Shown here piece after piece: positions 17,174 to 25,998 of a stretch of 64,000 nt of DNA. Source of the DNA: Arthrobacter sp. StoSoilA2 (lineage in GTDB: Bacteria; Actinomycetota; Actinomycetes; Actinomycetales; Micrococcaceae); the NCBI RefSeq assembly GCF_019977195.1, contig NZ_AP024643.1, positions 3,720,001 to 3,784,000 on the forward strand. The letters run 5' to 3'. A program made the translations under genes and the position numbers. The notes below the pieces were generated by a model that was given only the letters and a program-made list of their open reading frames with translations, made no database searches and had not been told where the DNA came from. The number at the start of each line of letters is the position of its first letter. The first letter of the stretch is position 1.

Positions 17174-18454
17174 CTAGACAGCGATCGCCGCTGGCTGGGT
17201 TTCAAGGTTCAGCGCGCCGCGCGTGTCAATGACAATCTTGCCGGACAGCAGCTCGGGGGCGACGGCCTTGACGTCGTCGTGATCAACCAGAACGACGACT
17301 ACATCCGAGCGCTGGATGGAATCTTCGATCGAAACGAGCTCAACGTTGCTGCGGTTAACCAGTTGCTTCGGGAGTTCTTCCACGTGCGGTTCAGCAACGT
17401 TGATACGGCGGTCCTGCAGTGCCTCGGCAAGGTGTGCTGCGATCTCAATGGCGGGTGATTCGCGGAGGTCGTCGATGTTGGCCTTGAACGCGAGTCCGAG
17501 GACTGAGACCTCTGCCGTGGTGGGCAGGTTCTCCAAAGCGGAGACGACCTTCTGGAAAACCCACTCCGGCTTTGCATCGTTGACTTCACGTGCAGTACGG
17601 ATCAGGCGGGATTCCTCAGGGGCTGCTGCCACGATGAACCACGGGTCCACAGCGATGCAGTGGCCACCCACGCCGGGGCCCGGCTGCAGGATGTTAACGC
17701 GGGGGTGGTGGTTGGCCAGGCGGATCAGTTCCCAGACGTCAATTCCCAGCTTGTCACTGATGACGGAAAGCTCGTTGGCGAAAGCAATGTTGACATCGCG
17801 GTAGGAGTTCTCCACCAGCTTGGCCATCTCGGCCGTAACGGCGTCCGTGGTCAGGATTTCACCCTGGCAGAACACTGCATAGAGGTCCTTCGCCTTCTCG
17901 GCGGCCTCGGCAGTCATACCGCCAACAATCCTGTCGTTGGTGACAAGTTCGATCATGACGCGTCCCGGGAGGACACGCTCAGGGCAGTGGGCCACGAGGA
18001 TGGCAGGCTTTGAGTCGGAACCATCAAGGCTGAGGTCCGGCCGGAGGTTCAAGATGTACTGGGCCATGTGCTCGGTGGCGCCGGGAGGGGACGTGGACTC
18101 AAGGATCAGGAGTTCGCCGCCCTGCAGCTGCGGTGCGATCGCCCGGGCCGCAGCTTCGATGTAGCTCAAGTCGGCGGAGCGGTCTTCCCTGAACGGCGTG
18201 GGGACGGCAACGATGTAGGCGTCAGCCTGCGGAGTGGAAGTACTCGCGCTCAGGTGGCCCTGGCTCACGGCACCGGAGACGTGGACTCCGAGGTCGGGTT
18301 CGACGAACGGAACCTGGCCTGCGTTCACGGCATCCACCGTGCGCTGGTTAACGTCCACGCCGATAACCTCGATGCCATTCGTTGCAAGGATGGCTGCGGT
18401 TGGGAGGCCTATGTATCCAAGGCCGATGACTGCTACTCGTTTAATGGTGTTCAA
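17174..18454 (-). CDS. wecC: UDP-N-acetyl-D-mannosamine dehydrogenase
   Basis: 426 residues; TTG start (TTGAACACC) with GGGGAA a few bases upstream. It oxidises UDP-ManNAc to UDP-ManNAcA with NAD. N-terminal Rossmann motif VAVIGLGYIGLPTAA, AVPTPF, ILESTSPPGAT, CPERVLPG, KLVENSYRDVNIAFANE, and the catalytic Cys region GPGVGGHCIAVDPWF (around 265-280). The CPERV and HCIAVDPWF blocks are those of WecC rather than of UDP-glucose dehydrogenases. Works downstream of WecB (7830-8984). It is in the operon with the exporter, which indicates a ManNAcA-containing, teichuronic-acid-like polymer. Confidence 0.93.
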   Translation of the reverse strand: MNTIKRVAVIGLGYIGLPTAAILATNGIEVIGVDVNQRTVDAVNAGQVPFVEPDLGVHVSGAVSQGHLSASTSTPQADAYIVAVPTPFREDRSADLSYIEAAARAIAPQLQGGELLILESTSPPGATEHMAQYILNLRPDLSLDGSDSKPAILVAHCPERVLPGRVMIELVTNDRIVGGMTAEAAEKAKDLYAVFCQGEILTTDAVTAEMAKLVENSYRDVNIAFANELSVISDKLGIDVWELIRLANHHPRVNILQPGPGVGGHCIAVDPWFIVAAAPEESRLIRTAREVNDAKPEWVFQKVVSALENLPTTAEVSVLGLAFKANIDDLRESPAIEIAAHLAEALQDRRINVAEPHVEELPKQLVNRSNVELVSIEDSIQRSDVVVVLVDHDDVKAVAPELLSGKIVIDTRGALNLETQPAAIAV

Positions 18455-18490
18455 AATGTTCCCCTTTTATTTTCAAATCTTGAGTCTGGG

Positions 18491-20386
18491 CTAAAGCGTG
18501 ACGTGTTCGGTGGGATTGCCCCAGAACCGGACTTCTCCTGAGGCGAGGAGCTCGTCGTCGGAGGCGTTCCAGGTGTGTCCCGATCCGCTTCTGAGTTGGT
18601 AGTAGTTGTATCGGTCAGAGGAATAGATCTTTCCCCCGGCTTGGGTCACTGCGTTCAGGAAGGCAGTGTCTTCGCCGCGGCTTCTGTCCTCGAATGGATG
18701 CTCTTCAAAGACGGAGCGTTTCGCCATAATGGTCGGTCCCATGACCAGGTGGCTGAACCTGTGCTCCATGTGTCCAAAACGGTACAGAGCAGCATTCCTG
18801 CTTGAAATGAACATAAAGTGAGCGAGCTTGCCCACGACGTCCGCCCCCGAGTACTGGAGTGCGTTGACCTGGTCCCGTAAGTAGTCAGGACCGTAATAGT
18901 CGTCGTCATCCATCTTGGTGAGCACCGCACCACTGGACTCGGCAACACACCTGTTCAGGCAGGCTCCCAGACTCAGCGATTCAGGTTCTTCAAGCAACGT
19001 CAATCGAGTCACGTTGTACTGCTTGCTAAGCCTGCTGATGGTGGCAGCACTTGGTTTGAATCCGTGCGTCAGCAACACGAGCTCAACGTCCACTCCCCTC
19101 TGGGAGCCAATTGTCTTGAAGATGTGCTCCAGTTGGTGTGGGCGAATGGTGGAAACGAGGGCACTGACGGTTTCCGGCTGAACGGGCGTTTGACGGGTGG
19201 GCAGCACCAGCCGAACAACTTCCTCAGCCCTGTGCGCGTATGTGTGCTCAGCCCAGATACGCCGCTGGGCCAAGTGCACGGCGCGATCATTGAGTTCGGG
19301 GCTGCGTATCAGTGCTTTGATGACGTCCGCAGCCTGTTCCGCACTGGCAACACTGTGGATTTCGTTGTCAGGGAAAAAACGTGGCAGTGCAGGACTGGGC
19401 GTCGTTACTACGGGTGTTCCGGAGGCTGTGATCTCAAAGATCCGGCGCGCACACATGCTCGGCGAATCCACCACGGAGTTGACGTTCAGGAAGACCTTGT
19501 ACGCCTTGTACGCAGTAAGCATCTGGTCATAGCTGAGCGAACCTACTACATGCGCGTCATAGGGTGCTGGGAACTGATATTCGGGATCTCCACCCAACTG
19601 GCGGGAGAAGATCTCAAGACCATTCTTGGACGTGGCGGAACCAGTGATTGCGCCGTCCAAAAGAACCTGAAGTTGTTCCCTGCGTTCTGGATACTTGTGC
19701 GCAAAGTACATCCCCGCAAAGGCAACATCCCGGGAATGCCTGCCGTTCGCGGGCCTTACCGGATTATGGATTGCAGGCTGGGCTGCAAACGGAAGGACCC
19801 CGATCCGATCGTGGCCGAGGGCCGCACGATAATCCGGAAGCTTGTTCTCATCCGACGTGAAGACGGCGTCGAATTCGCGAGCCGCAGGAAGAAAATCCTC
19901 AAAATGCGGAGGGTCTTCCTTGTTCCAGAAGACGGTAGGGACACCGTGCTCGCGGCACCACCGCACCAGATCCAAAAACTCTTGTCGCGGCCCGTTGCTG
20001 CCGGTGAGCTGGTACTGCCAGGAGCCGGAGTTGCCGTTCCAGGCGGACTCGACAAACAAGAAGTCAACGCTCTGCTCTTGCAGCTGTTGAAGCCAATTGT
20101 CCTTCTCGAGGAAAAGCACGTTCCACTCATAAGAAAACGAACGAGCAGAAAAATCATCGAGGATGACAGCGACAGTCAGATCGCTGCGGCGAGGAGGGAC
20201 AGCCGGATATTCAAACGCTCCGAAGGCTAAAGAGCGTCCGTCCTTGGTTCGGAGCATGGTGCCCCGGGCGCTGCGAACAGGGCTCGCTCCAGCGGTCCTG
20301 TGCCGCCGATACCACTTTTTCAGCTGGGAAAGCCCGCCTTGGCGAAAATGCCAGGCTGCCGTCCGCACATCGGATACGTAGCGCAT
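18491..20386 (-). CDS. Bifunctional glycosyltransferase: CgeB-like GT-B plus GT2 domain
   Basis: 631 residues. The CgeB-like half (about 60-400) has FLFVESAWNGNSGSW, VPTVFWNKEDPPHFE, LPFAAQPAIH, VAFAGMYFAHKYPERR and SMCARRIFEITASGTPVV. The C-terminal half (about 408-630) is a GT2 domain with VSALVSTIRPHQLE, LLTHGF, a canonical metal-binding KMDDDDYYG and GEDTAFLN. Unlike the paralog at 13434-15095, the acidic triad is intact, so this half should be active. Its ATG overlaps the ABC ATPase stop by one base (TAATG). Probably builds the repeating unit or linker of the exported polymer; sugars unknown. Confidence 0.82.
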   Translation of the reverse strand: MRYVSDVRTAAWHFRQGGLSQLKKWYRRHRTAGASPVRSARGTMLRTKDGRSLAFGAFEYPAVPPRRSDLTVAVILDDFSARSFSYEWNVLFLEKDNWLQQLQEQSVDFLFVESAWNGNSGSWQYQLTGSNGPRQEFLDLVRWCREHGVPTVFWNKEDPPHFEDFLPAAREFDAVFTSDENKLPDYRAALGHDRIGVLPFAAQPAIHNPVRPANGRHSRDVAFAGMYFAHKYPERREQLQVLLDGAITGSATSKNGLEIFSRQLGGDPEYQFPAPYDAHVVGSLSYDQMLTAYKAYKVFLNVNSVVDSPSMCARRIFEITASGTPVVTTPSPALPRFFPDNEIHSVASAEQAADVIKALIRSPELNDRAVHLAQRRIWAEHTYAHRAEEVVRLVLPTRQTPVQPETVSALVSTIRPHQLEHIFKTIGSQRGVDVELVLLTHGFKPSAATISRLSKQYNVTRLTLLEEPESLSLGACLNRCVAESSGAVLTKMDDDDYYGPDYLRDQVNALQYSGADVVGKLAHFMFISSRNAALYRFGHMEHRFSHLVMGPTIMAKRSVFEEHPFEDRSRGEDTAFLNAVTQAGGKIYSSDRYNYYQLRSGSGHTWNASDDELLASGEVRFWGNPTEHVTL

Positions 20387-21276
20387 TAGACGCGGCTCCT
20401 GCGCATCTTGCTGCGTGCAAGGACTTCAGTCATCTGCAGATTGGCACGGGCTTCGTCCCGGATTCGTGCAGCGCTGAGGTTGTTTCCCTTGGCCAAGTTG
20501 CCGGTGAAGTCCTGGTAGGCACGAACAGTTTCTTCGGGGTCGCCATCCATGATCAGGTGTCCCTTGTCCAACCAGAGGACCCGGCTGCACATCTTGGTGA
20601 TGGTGTCCAGGGAGTGGCTGACCAGGAAGACACAGCCAGCCTGTTCGCGGAGTTGGTCCATGCGGCGCTTGCTTCGATCACCGAACTGGGCGTCACCAGT
20701 GTTCAGTGCTTCGTCCACCAGGAGAATCTCGGGGTCGATGCTTGCGGCGATGGCGAAACGGAGCCTGGAGGCCATGCCCGACGAATATGACTTCATGGGC
20801 AGGTAAATGGAATCCTCCAGCCCACACAGTTCAACGATGCTGTGGAACTTGGCCTCGACTTCCTGCCGGCTCATGCCCATGGCAAGGCAACCGAGCACGA
20901 CGTTCTGATGGCCGGACAAGTCAGGCATCAGGGCAGCATTTACACCGAGCATGATCGGGGTACTGGAAGCGAAAATCGCTCCGGAGGTGGGGCGCATCTG
21001 GCCGCTGATGAGCTTCATCAGCGTGCTCTTGCCGGAGCCGTTGCGGCCGATGATTCCCACCGACTCGCCACGTTCCACCACCAGGGACAGTTCGTAAAGC
21101 GCACGTACCGTCACGGTGTTCGGCCGGCGGCCCAGGCGGCTCAGGAAACTCGTGTCCCGGCGTTCTTGCGCGACGGCTTCAGAGTCGGTTGTGACCACAC
21201 GGTATTCCATCGCTGCACGATCGACCACCACGCAGGGGTGGCCTTCAACATCCAGGACCTGCTCAGCCGCGACCAT
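20386..21276 (-). CDS. ABC transporter ATPase, polysaccharide/teichoic acid export (TagH/Wzt type)
   Basis: 296 residues from ATG 21276 (GGAGG upstream); the frame extends further but overlaps the permease end. Walker A GRNGSGKST, Q-loop region, signature YSSGMASRL, Walker B ILLVDEAL with D-loop NTGD and switch VSHSLD. The IGRNGSGKSTLMKLI and LLVDEALNTGDAQF forms are typical of the TagH/Wzt/RfbE group, and there is a short C-terminal helix rather than a long carbohydrate-binding Wzt domain. Pairs with the permease at 21263-22150, with which it overlaps by 14 bases. It powers export of the lipid-linked glycopolymer. Confidence 0.92.
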   Translation of the reverse strand: MVAAEQVLDVEGHPCVVVDRAAMEYRVVTTDSEAVAQERRDTSFLSRLGRRPNTVTVRALYELSLVVERGESVGIIGRNGSGKSTLMKLISGQMRPTSGAIFASSTPIMLGVNAALMPDLSGHQNVVLGCLAMGMSRQEVEAKFHSIVELCGLEDSIYLPMKSYSSGMASRLRFAIAASIDPEILLVDEALNTGDAQFGDRSKRRMDQLREQAGCVFLVSHSLDTITKMCSRVLWLDKGHLIMDGDPEETVRAYQDFTGNLAKGNNLSAARIRDEARANLQMTEVLARSKMRRSRV

Positions 21277-22150
21277 AAGACTCCTCCCCTTGCCAGAAGA
21301 AGACCATGCCCACAAGAAGGGCGCCCAAGGCCCAAACGGCCAGGGTGGCCCAGGACTGCCAGGTGGGTGATTCTGCGTAAAGGATGCAATCGCGAAGGAT
21401 GTCGATGACGTTGAACAGCGGGTTCATCTTCAGAACGGCAAGCAGGTCCGGGTGTGTCACAAACTTCTCGTAGGAGTAGAAGATTGCGGAGCCATACATC
21501 CAGGCGCGCATGAAGAACGGCAGCAGGTGCGTGGCATCGTGGACGCGCGAAATGATGCGGGCCAGAATCAGTCCCACGCCAAGATTGAAGACTGACTGAA
21601 GCAACAGTGCCGGAATGATGAGTAGCCACAGCCAGGTGATCTTCTCGACCGGTGGGATCAGGGTGATGATCAAGAGCATCGCGAGGATCAGCGGCACGTT
21701 GGACATCATTTCCCGGATGTTCATGCCGATCGGCAAGGTCGCCCGCGGGAAGTTGAACGCCTGGACCACTGACTTATTGCTGTGGATGGACCTGGCGCCG
21801 CTCGTAATGGCGCCGGATGTGCCCTGGAAGATGAAGATTCCAATCACCAGGTAACCAACGTAATTCTCAATGCCGCCGCTGGTCTGGAGCAGAATGCCGA
21901 AAATAACGTAGTAAGTGAGCCCGTTGAAGATCGGGTTGAGCAGCAACCATGCACTACCCAAGCGGTCCCGTCGGGTGCCACTCTGCACCCTGGCGCGGGC
22001 GTCATAAAAAATGAACTCACGGAAGTCCCAGAGCTGAACCAGATAGTCCAGAAAGCCCGGGCGCGCACCAACGCGCGTCAGGCGGCGCATGTCCACAGCC
22101 AGTGGTTGTACCAGTGCTGGCTCGGGCAGTAGTGCTTTCTTCGCCGACAT
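21263..22150 (-). CDS. ABC transporter permease, polysaccharide/teichoic acid export (TagG/Wzm type)
   Basis: 295 residues with strong ribosome binding site AAGGAGG 9 bases before ATG. ABC-2 type permease with about six membrane helices between 65 and 290 and an N-terminal amphipathic segment (LVQLWDFREFIFYDARARV), the usual Wzm/TagG beginning. Contains LGSAWLLLNPIFNGLTYYVIF, INYR-like FNFPRATLPIG, and a C-terminal NPLFNVIDILRDCI segment. Forms the channel half of the exporter with the ATPase that overlaps its end. Assignment is secure at the family level. Confidence 0.92.
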   Translation of the reverse strand: MSAKKALLPEPALVQPLAVDMRRLTRVGARPGFLDYLVQLWDFREFIFYDARARVQSGTRRDRLGSAWLLLNPIFNGLTYYVIFGILLQTSGGIENYVGYLVIGIFIFQGTSGAITSGARSIHSNKSVVQAFNFPRATLPIGMNIREMMSNVPLILAMLLIITLIPPVEKITWLWLLIIPALLLQSVFNLGVGLILARIISRVHDATHLLPFFMRAWMYGSAIFYSYEKFVTHPDLLAVLKMNPLFNVIDILRDCILYAESPTWQSWATLAVWALGALLVGMVFFWQGEESYGRG

Positions 22151-22171
22151 CAGCTGACCCTCCTTACGTTG

Positions 22172-23902
22172 TTAGACGCCCAAATTTTCATAAGCCCGGA
22201 TGTATGCCTGGGCATTTGCCTGCCACGTCCTCGTAGCCAATACTTCCTGCCTGCCAGCGGCGCCGAGCCGCTTCCGTAAACCTTCATCATCAAGCAATTC
22301 GTACAACACCTCAGCCAGTCCCCCGGGATCTTCAGCGTTCGCCACCCTGCCGTTTACGCCGTCGTGCACTATCTCCCGTAAGGCGTCCAGGTTGCTGGCC
22401 ACCACAGGCCGGCCGGAGGCCAGGGCCTCCACAGGTTTGAGCGGGGTCACGGCCCGGGTAACAGCCAGGTCCTTGCGTGGAACCACAAAGATGTCCAACG
22501 CCAAGTGGTAGAGGCGAGCCTGCTCCGCAGGGACGCGCCCAGTGAAGATGGTCCGTTCCGAAAGTCCCAGGCGCCGGACTTGGTCCTGAAGAGCGGGTGC
22601 GGCAGTGCCGTCTCCGACCAAAACCAGCTTCAACTGTGGCAGTCGTGGCGCAAGCAGCGCAAATGCTGTGACCAGATCGTCAAGGCCTTCATAGTCGACA
22701 AGGCTGCTTACTGTCCCGATATAAGGCCCGTTCGGGTCCAGTCCCAAAGCCAACCGCGCCTCGCCCTGGTCGAGCGGTTCAGACAAGTACGCGCCGCCCA
22801 CGGCGTTGGGGCAGATCAGGATTTTGCTGTCCGGGACGCCCATGGCCACGATGTTGTCTTTCATGGACTCGCCGAGCGTCACCACAAGGTCAGCGCTCTG
22901 CATGACGTCGGCTTCCCGTTCGGTAAAGAGCTTGTACCGTTCGCTCCGGCGGGCTTCCTCGCCACGCGTTGACGCCCACGTGTCAGCCAGTTGTCCTCGA
23001 ACTTCATATGCCCACGGGACGTCCAAGGCGTTTGCGACTTCCCGGGCTACCAGGCCGTTGACGAAGTGGGTGGTGGTATGGAGCACCGACGGCCGGAAGT
23101 CACGGGCGAGGGACAAAATGCCTTCGGCCTGCTGCTGTAGGCGACCATCCATGGACGGCTTCATGCGCGCTGGCAGGAGACGTTCGTAGCGCACGCCGTC
23201 AACAACGTCATGCTGCCGGGCCGCCAACGCGCCGATCTGCACGGGGTAGCCCAGGCGCGTTACGGCCTGCGCTTCCCAACCAGCGTCCTGCTGGGCGGTC
23301 AGGATCGAGTGGCTGCGCCGGGCGTAGCCGCTGCCGGTATGCGGCGCGGAGTTCGTCAGCAGGTGCAGGACCCTGCGTGGTTGTGGTTTCACTGCAGATG
23401 GCGTCAGCGTTGGACGCCACCCTTGGAAGACGCGGACTTCGGATTCAAGCCGCTGCCGCTGTTTCGCCATGCCGCCCCGCTCGCCAGCGAGGACGACGAC
23501 GGCGCCGCTCATGTCGCCGTCGTACCACTTGCGTCTGGCGAGGGTCGCCGGAGCCCGGGTCGCCCCTGCGGCGAGGGGCAGGAACACGTCCGCCCACGCT
23601 GGCTGTCCGGCAGCGACGGCTACTTCCGCGGCCTTGCGGGCACGGTCGCCATCAAGACCGGCACGGACGGCATGTTCAAAGCGACGGGTGAGCCCGGCGG
23701 TGTCCCCCGCCGCATGGCTGGCCAGCAGGAAGAAGGGACGGGCAGAATGGGGCGCAAGCCTGGCCAGGAAACGAGCAAGCGGCCTGACGATCCTGGACGG
23801 CAGCCGGCGAAGGACCTGGAGGAACAAAACAAAGGGTGACTCAGTGAGGTGCTCCGACACGGTTCCTGCAGTCAGGGCAACGTTCTTGAAGAGTTGGCTC
23901 AC
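22172..23902 (-). CDS. GT4 family glycosyltransferase with long N-terminal extension
   Basis: 576 residues. The GTG at 23902 overlaps the previous stop as GTGA and is chosen over upstream codons. Residues 1 to about 170 are an Arg/Ala-rich helical region not typical of the family. A GT4 GT-B enzyme follows (from about 175: RRVLHLLTNSAPHTGSGYARR, with HTGSGYA the glycine-rich acceptor side loop). Donor-site motifs: PNAVGG, GTVSSLVDYEGLDDL, LVLVGDG, TGRVP, then the EX7E-like region VTPLKPVEALASGRPVVASN. Cytoplasmic or membrane-peripheral. In the exporter operon; acts on the same polymer. Confidence 0.85.
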   Translation of the reverse strand: MSQLFKNVALTAGTVSEHLTESPFVLFLQVLRRLPSRIVRPLARFLARLAPHSARPFFLLASHAAGDTAGLTRRFEHAVRAGLDGDRARKAAEVAVAAGQPAWADVFLPLAAGATRAPATLARRKWYDGDMSGAVVVLAGERGGMAKQRQRLESEVRVFQGWRPTLTPSAVKPQPRRVLHLLTNSAPHTGSGYARRSHSILTAQQDAGWEAQAVTRLGYPVQIGALAARQHDVVDGVRYERLLPARMKPSMDGRLQQQAEGILSLARDFRPSVLHTTTHFVNGLVAREVANALDVPWAYEVRGQLADTWASTRGEEARRSERYKLFTEREADVMQSADLVVTLGESMKDNIVAMGVPDSKILICPNAVGGAYLSEPLDQGEARLALGLDPNGPYIGTVSSLVDYEGLDDLVTAFALLAPRLPQLKLVLVGDGTAAPALQDQVRRLGLSERTIFTGRVPAEQARLYHLALDIFVVPRKDLAVTRAVTPLKPVEALASGRPVVASNLDALREIVHDGVNGRVANAEDPGGLAEVLYELLDDEGLRKRLGAAGRQEVLATRTWQANAQAYIRAYENLGV

Positions 23903-25170
23903 GCAGTCCCCCGAGCGTCCGCGGGCTCCGGATTCACCAACGAGGATATTGAGTCCATGTATCGCAGGGCCAACTGCGCATAGTCGGCGTTGTCCCTGAC
24001 CCAGTCGCGTCCGCTGGTGCCTGAGGCAAGCCGGCTTCGGTCCTCGGAAAGCTCCCGCCACAGCTGCGCCACCGCTTCTGCGTTCGCCGGGACGACGTCG
24101 CCTCCCCCGGCCTCAATGATGATGCGTTCGGCTTCACCCCGCACCACTGCCGTGACGTGCCTGCCAATGGCCAGAACCTCGTAGGTCTTGGACGGGACAG
24201 TGGTCTCGAACGATTTCCAGTCATCCCGGAGGGAGACAATGCACGTATCCGCCTCACGGTATTTGTCCATGACGGCCTGACCCTGCAATGACGGGAAGAA
24301 GGTCACGGGCGCATTGAGCTCGCGGGCCAATCTCACCAATTGCGGGCGGCTGGTGCCGTGACCCACCAATGTCAGGTGGAATCCCTCGCCCAGCAGCGCG
24401 CTTGCCCTGATGAGGATGTCCAGGCGCTGGCTTTTGCCATGATTTCCGAGGTACACGGCGTGGAAGACGTCCCGTTCCAGGGCAGGTGGCTCAAGGAAAG
24501 GCATGGAGTCCAGATCAAGGCCGTTGCTCACGGTAATCACGTTCTTGATGCCGCGGTCCCGCAGCGTCTCTGCGAAACCGTCGGTAACGGTGACCACCAG
24601 GTCCGCTCGCTGCTGGACGAACTCGACCACACGCTCCACAAGGCTTTTGACGCTGCCTTGCACGATTCGTGCGTCGCGGGCCAGGTCCGGCCATGCGTCC
24701 CGCATCTCGACGATGAAAGGCACCCTGCGTAGCCGGGAAAGTACGTATCCGGTTGCCAGCGTTGGGAGGCTCGGAGCGGTGGCGAGGATCGCGTCGGGTT
24801 TCTTGCCGCCCAAGCCTATCGGAACGGACATGACAGCGGAGAAGAGTTGGTCAACGAAGCGTGCCAGTGGCGAGGTGCCAAGATGCCGAAGGTACGGCAC
24901 GCGCCTGATGGTTTCTCCGTGCGGGCCTTCCTGGTGGGCGAAAGCGAATCCGGCCTTTCGCCGGGGCAGGTCCCGCTTGCCGTTGGGATAGTGCGCAACG
25001 GGAGCGACGACGTCGACGTCCCAGCCCGCCTTCCGGAATTCCCGGGTCAGGGACAGCCAACGGCGCTGCGGCGGGCTGTGCTCCGGCCAATATGAGTGGG
25101 TGAGCAGCATTAGACGCAACGGGAATGCAGGATTTTCGGCAGCCGCGTCCCTGGGCAGGGAGGTATCCAT
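23899..25170 (-). CDS. GT4 family glycosyltransferase (WbuB-like)
   Basis: 423 residues. N-terminal GT-B domain LMLLTHSYWPEHSPPQRRW, VVAPVAHYPNG and FIVEMRDAWPDLAR (the DxWP motif is common in WbuB-type enzymes that add aminosugars). C-terminal domain TVSNGLDL, AVYLGNHGKSQRLD, LVGHGTS, FFPSLQG, then VPSKTYEVLAIGRHVTAVV, the donor-binding region. Ends with GTGA overlap into the next gene and starts 3 bases after the Pro/Thr-rich gene. Probably transfers an early sugar of the exported polymer. Donor unknown. Confidence 0.87.
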   Translation of the reverse strand: MDTSLPRDAAAENPAFPLRLMLLTHSYWPEHSPPQRRWLSLTREFRKAGWDVDVVAPVAHYPNGKRDLPRRKAGFAFAHQEGPHGETIRRVPYLRHLGTSPLARFVDQLFSAVMSVPIGLGGKKPDAILATAPSLPTLATGYVLSRLRRVPFIVEMRDAWPDLARDARIVQGSVKSLVERVVEFVQQRADLVVTVTDGFAETLRDRGIKNVITVSNGLDLDSMPFLEPPALERDVFHAVYLGNHGKSQRLDILIRASALLGEGFHLTLVGHGTSRPQLVRLARELNAPVTFFPSLQGQAVMDKYREADTCIVSLRDDWKSFETTVPSKTYEVLAIGRHVTAVVRGEAERIIIEAGGGDVVPANAEAVAQLWRELSEDRSRLASGTSGRDWVRDNADYAQLALRYMDSISSLVNPEPADARGTA

Positions 25171-25173
25171 GGA

Positions 25174-25821
25174 CTACTTGCCGTTGAGGCGGGGTCCGCG
25201 GATCCCCTTTGAGCGCAAGGCACGGAAGTACGCAAGGCCCAGCAGCAGCAACACCAGGACCGTCAGGCCTTGGACAAGGGGGTTGTTCTCCGCGACGGGA
25301 GCCAGGGCCACCTTCAAGGGGCCGGTGATGTCTGCGCTGACAACTGGCGGGGCGGCGGTTTTGGTAGGAGTCGGTGTGGGCGTGGGCGTTGCTTCAGCCG
25401 TGGCCGTTTCGGTCTCTGCGGGGACTTCAGGCTCCACAAAGAAGTTCTCAACTGCCACTTCGGTGGGGACAGCAGGAGCTGGCGACGTAGCAGGAGGAGT
25501 CACAGTGGGCACTTCCGCGGGCGGAGCGACGGGCACGACGACGGGAGGCACCACGGGCGCGGGAGCTGGCTCTTCGGATGGCTGGGCAGGGGCCGTAGGA
25601 ACTGGTTCCAGTGTGGCCGGAGGCGAGGTCGGCTCAATCACCGGCGGGATGATGACCGGAAAAGTGGGTTCGGGTGTCGGCGATGGGTCCGCCGGCTGTT
25701 CCGCGTCCGTGCCGGGGTTGGTTACCGTGGTGGCCATGGCCGGCTGGGTACTAAAAAACCCGAGAATAGCCAGCAAGATGACCACTAGTGCGGCTTGAAC
25801 ACGTCTGATTCCGGTGCCCAA
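25174..25821 (-). CDS. Secreted Pro/Thr-rich protein with C-terminal membrane anchor
   Basis: 215 residues from a TTG start (GGGGGG upstream). Signal peptide at about 1-31 (VQAALVVILLAILGFF, then ATTV); a long Pro, Thr, Val, Glu and Ala stalk (about 35-170) with PTPTPTPTK; then one membrane helix (about 187-204, GLTVLVLLLLGLAYF) and a short basic tail (RSKGIRGPRLNGK). No LPxTG or LAxTG signal is seen, so anchoring is by the membrane helix. First gene of the export operon. The layout suggests a wall-spanning stalk. No family recognised; a scaffold or sensor role for the export system is speculation. Confidence 0.7.
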   Translation of the reverse strand: MGTGIRRVQAALVVILLAILGFFSTQPAMATTVTNPGTDAEQPADPSPTPEPTFPVIIPPVIEPTSPPATLEPVPTAPAQPSEEPAPAPVVPPVVVPVAPPAEVPTVTPPATSPAPAVPTEVAVENFFVEPEVPAETETATAEATPTPTPTPTKTAAPPVVSADITGPLKVALAPVAENNPLVQGLTVLVLLLLGLAYFRALRSKGIRGPRLNGK

Positions 25822-25998
25822 CTTTCCCCCCGTTGATATGTCGTACAGAACGCCAGCAGCGTCCGTTCCAGCGCGTCCACCCGAATGAGGGTAGGCGCGG
25901 CCACCAACAGCAGGAGGGCAGCCCGGTTTAGTCTAGCGTATGGATAACAGTCATTTGATTCCGTAGGATCGTCTGCTGATGCCGACCCCAAGGAATTC

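Noticed and set aside
19064..20230. A 388-residue plus-strand frame opposite the CgeB/GT2 fusion
   Set aside because: Antisense shadow of a well-supported gene; composition not gene-like and no motifs.
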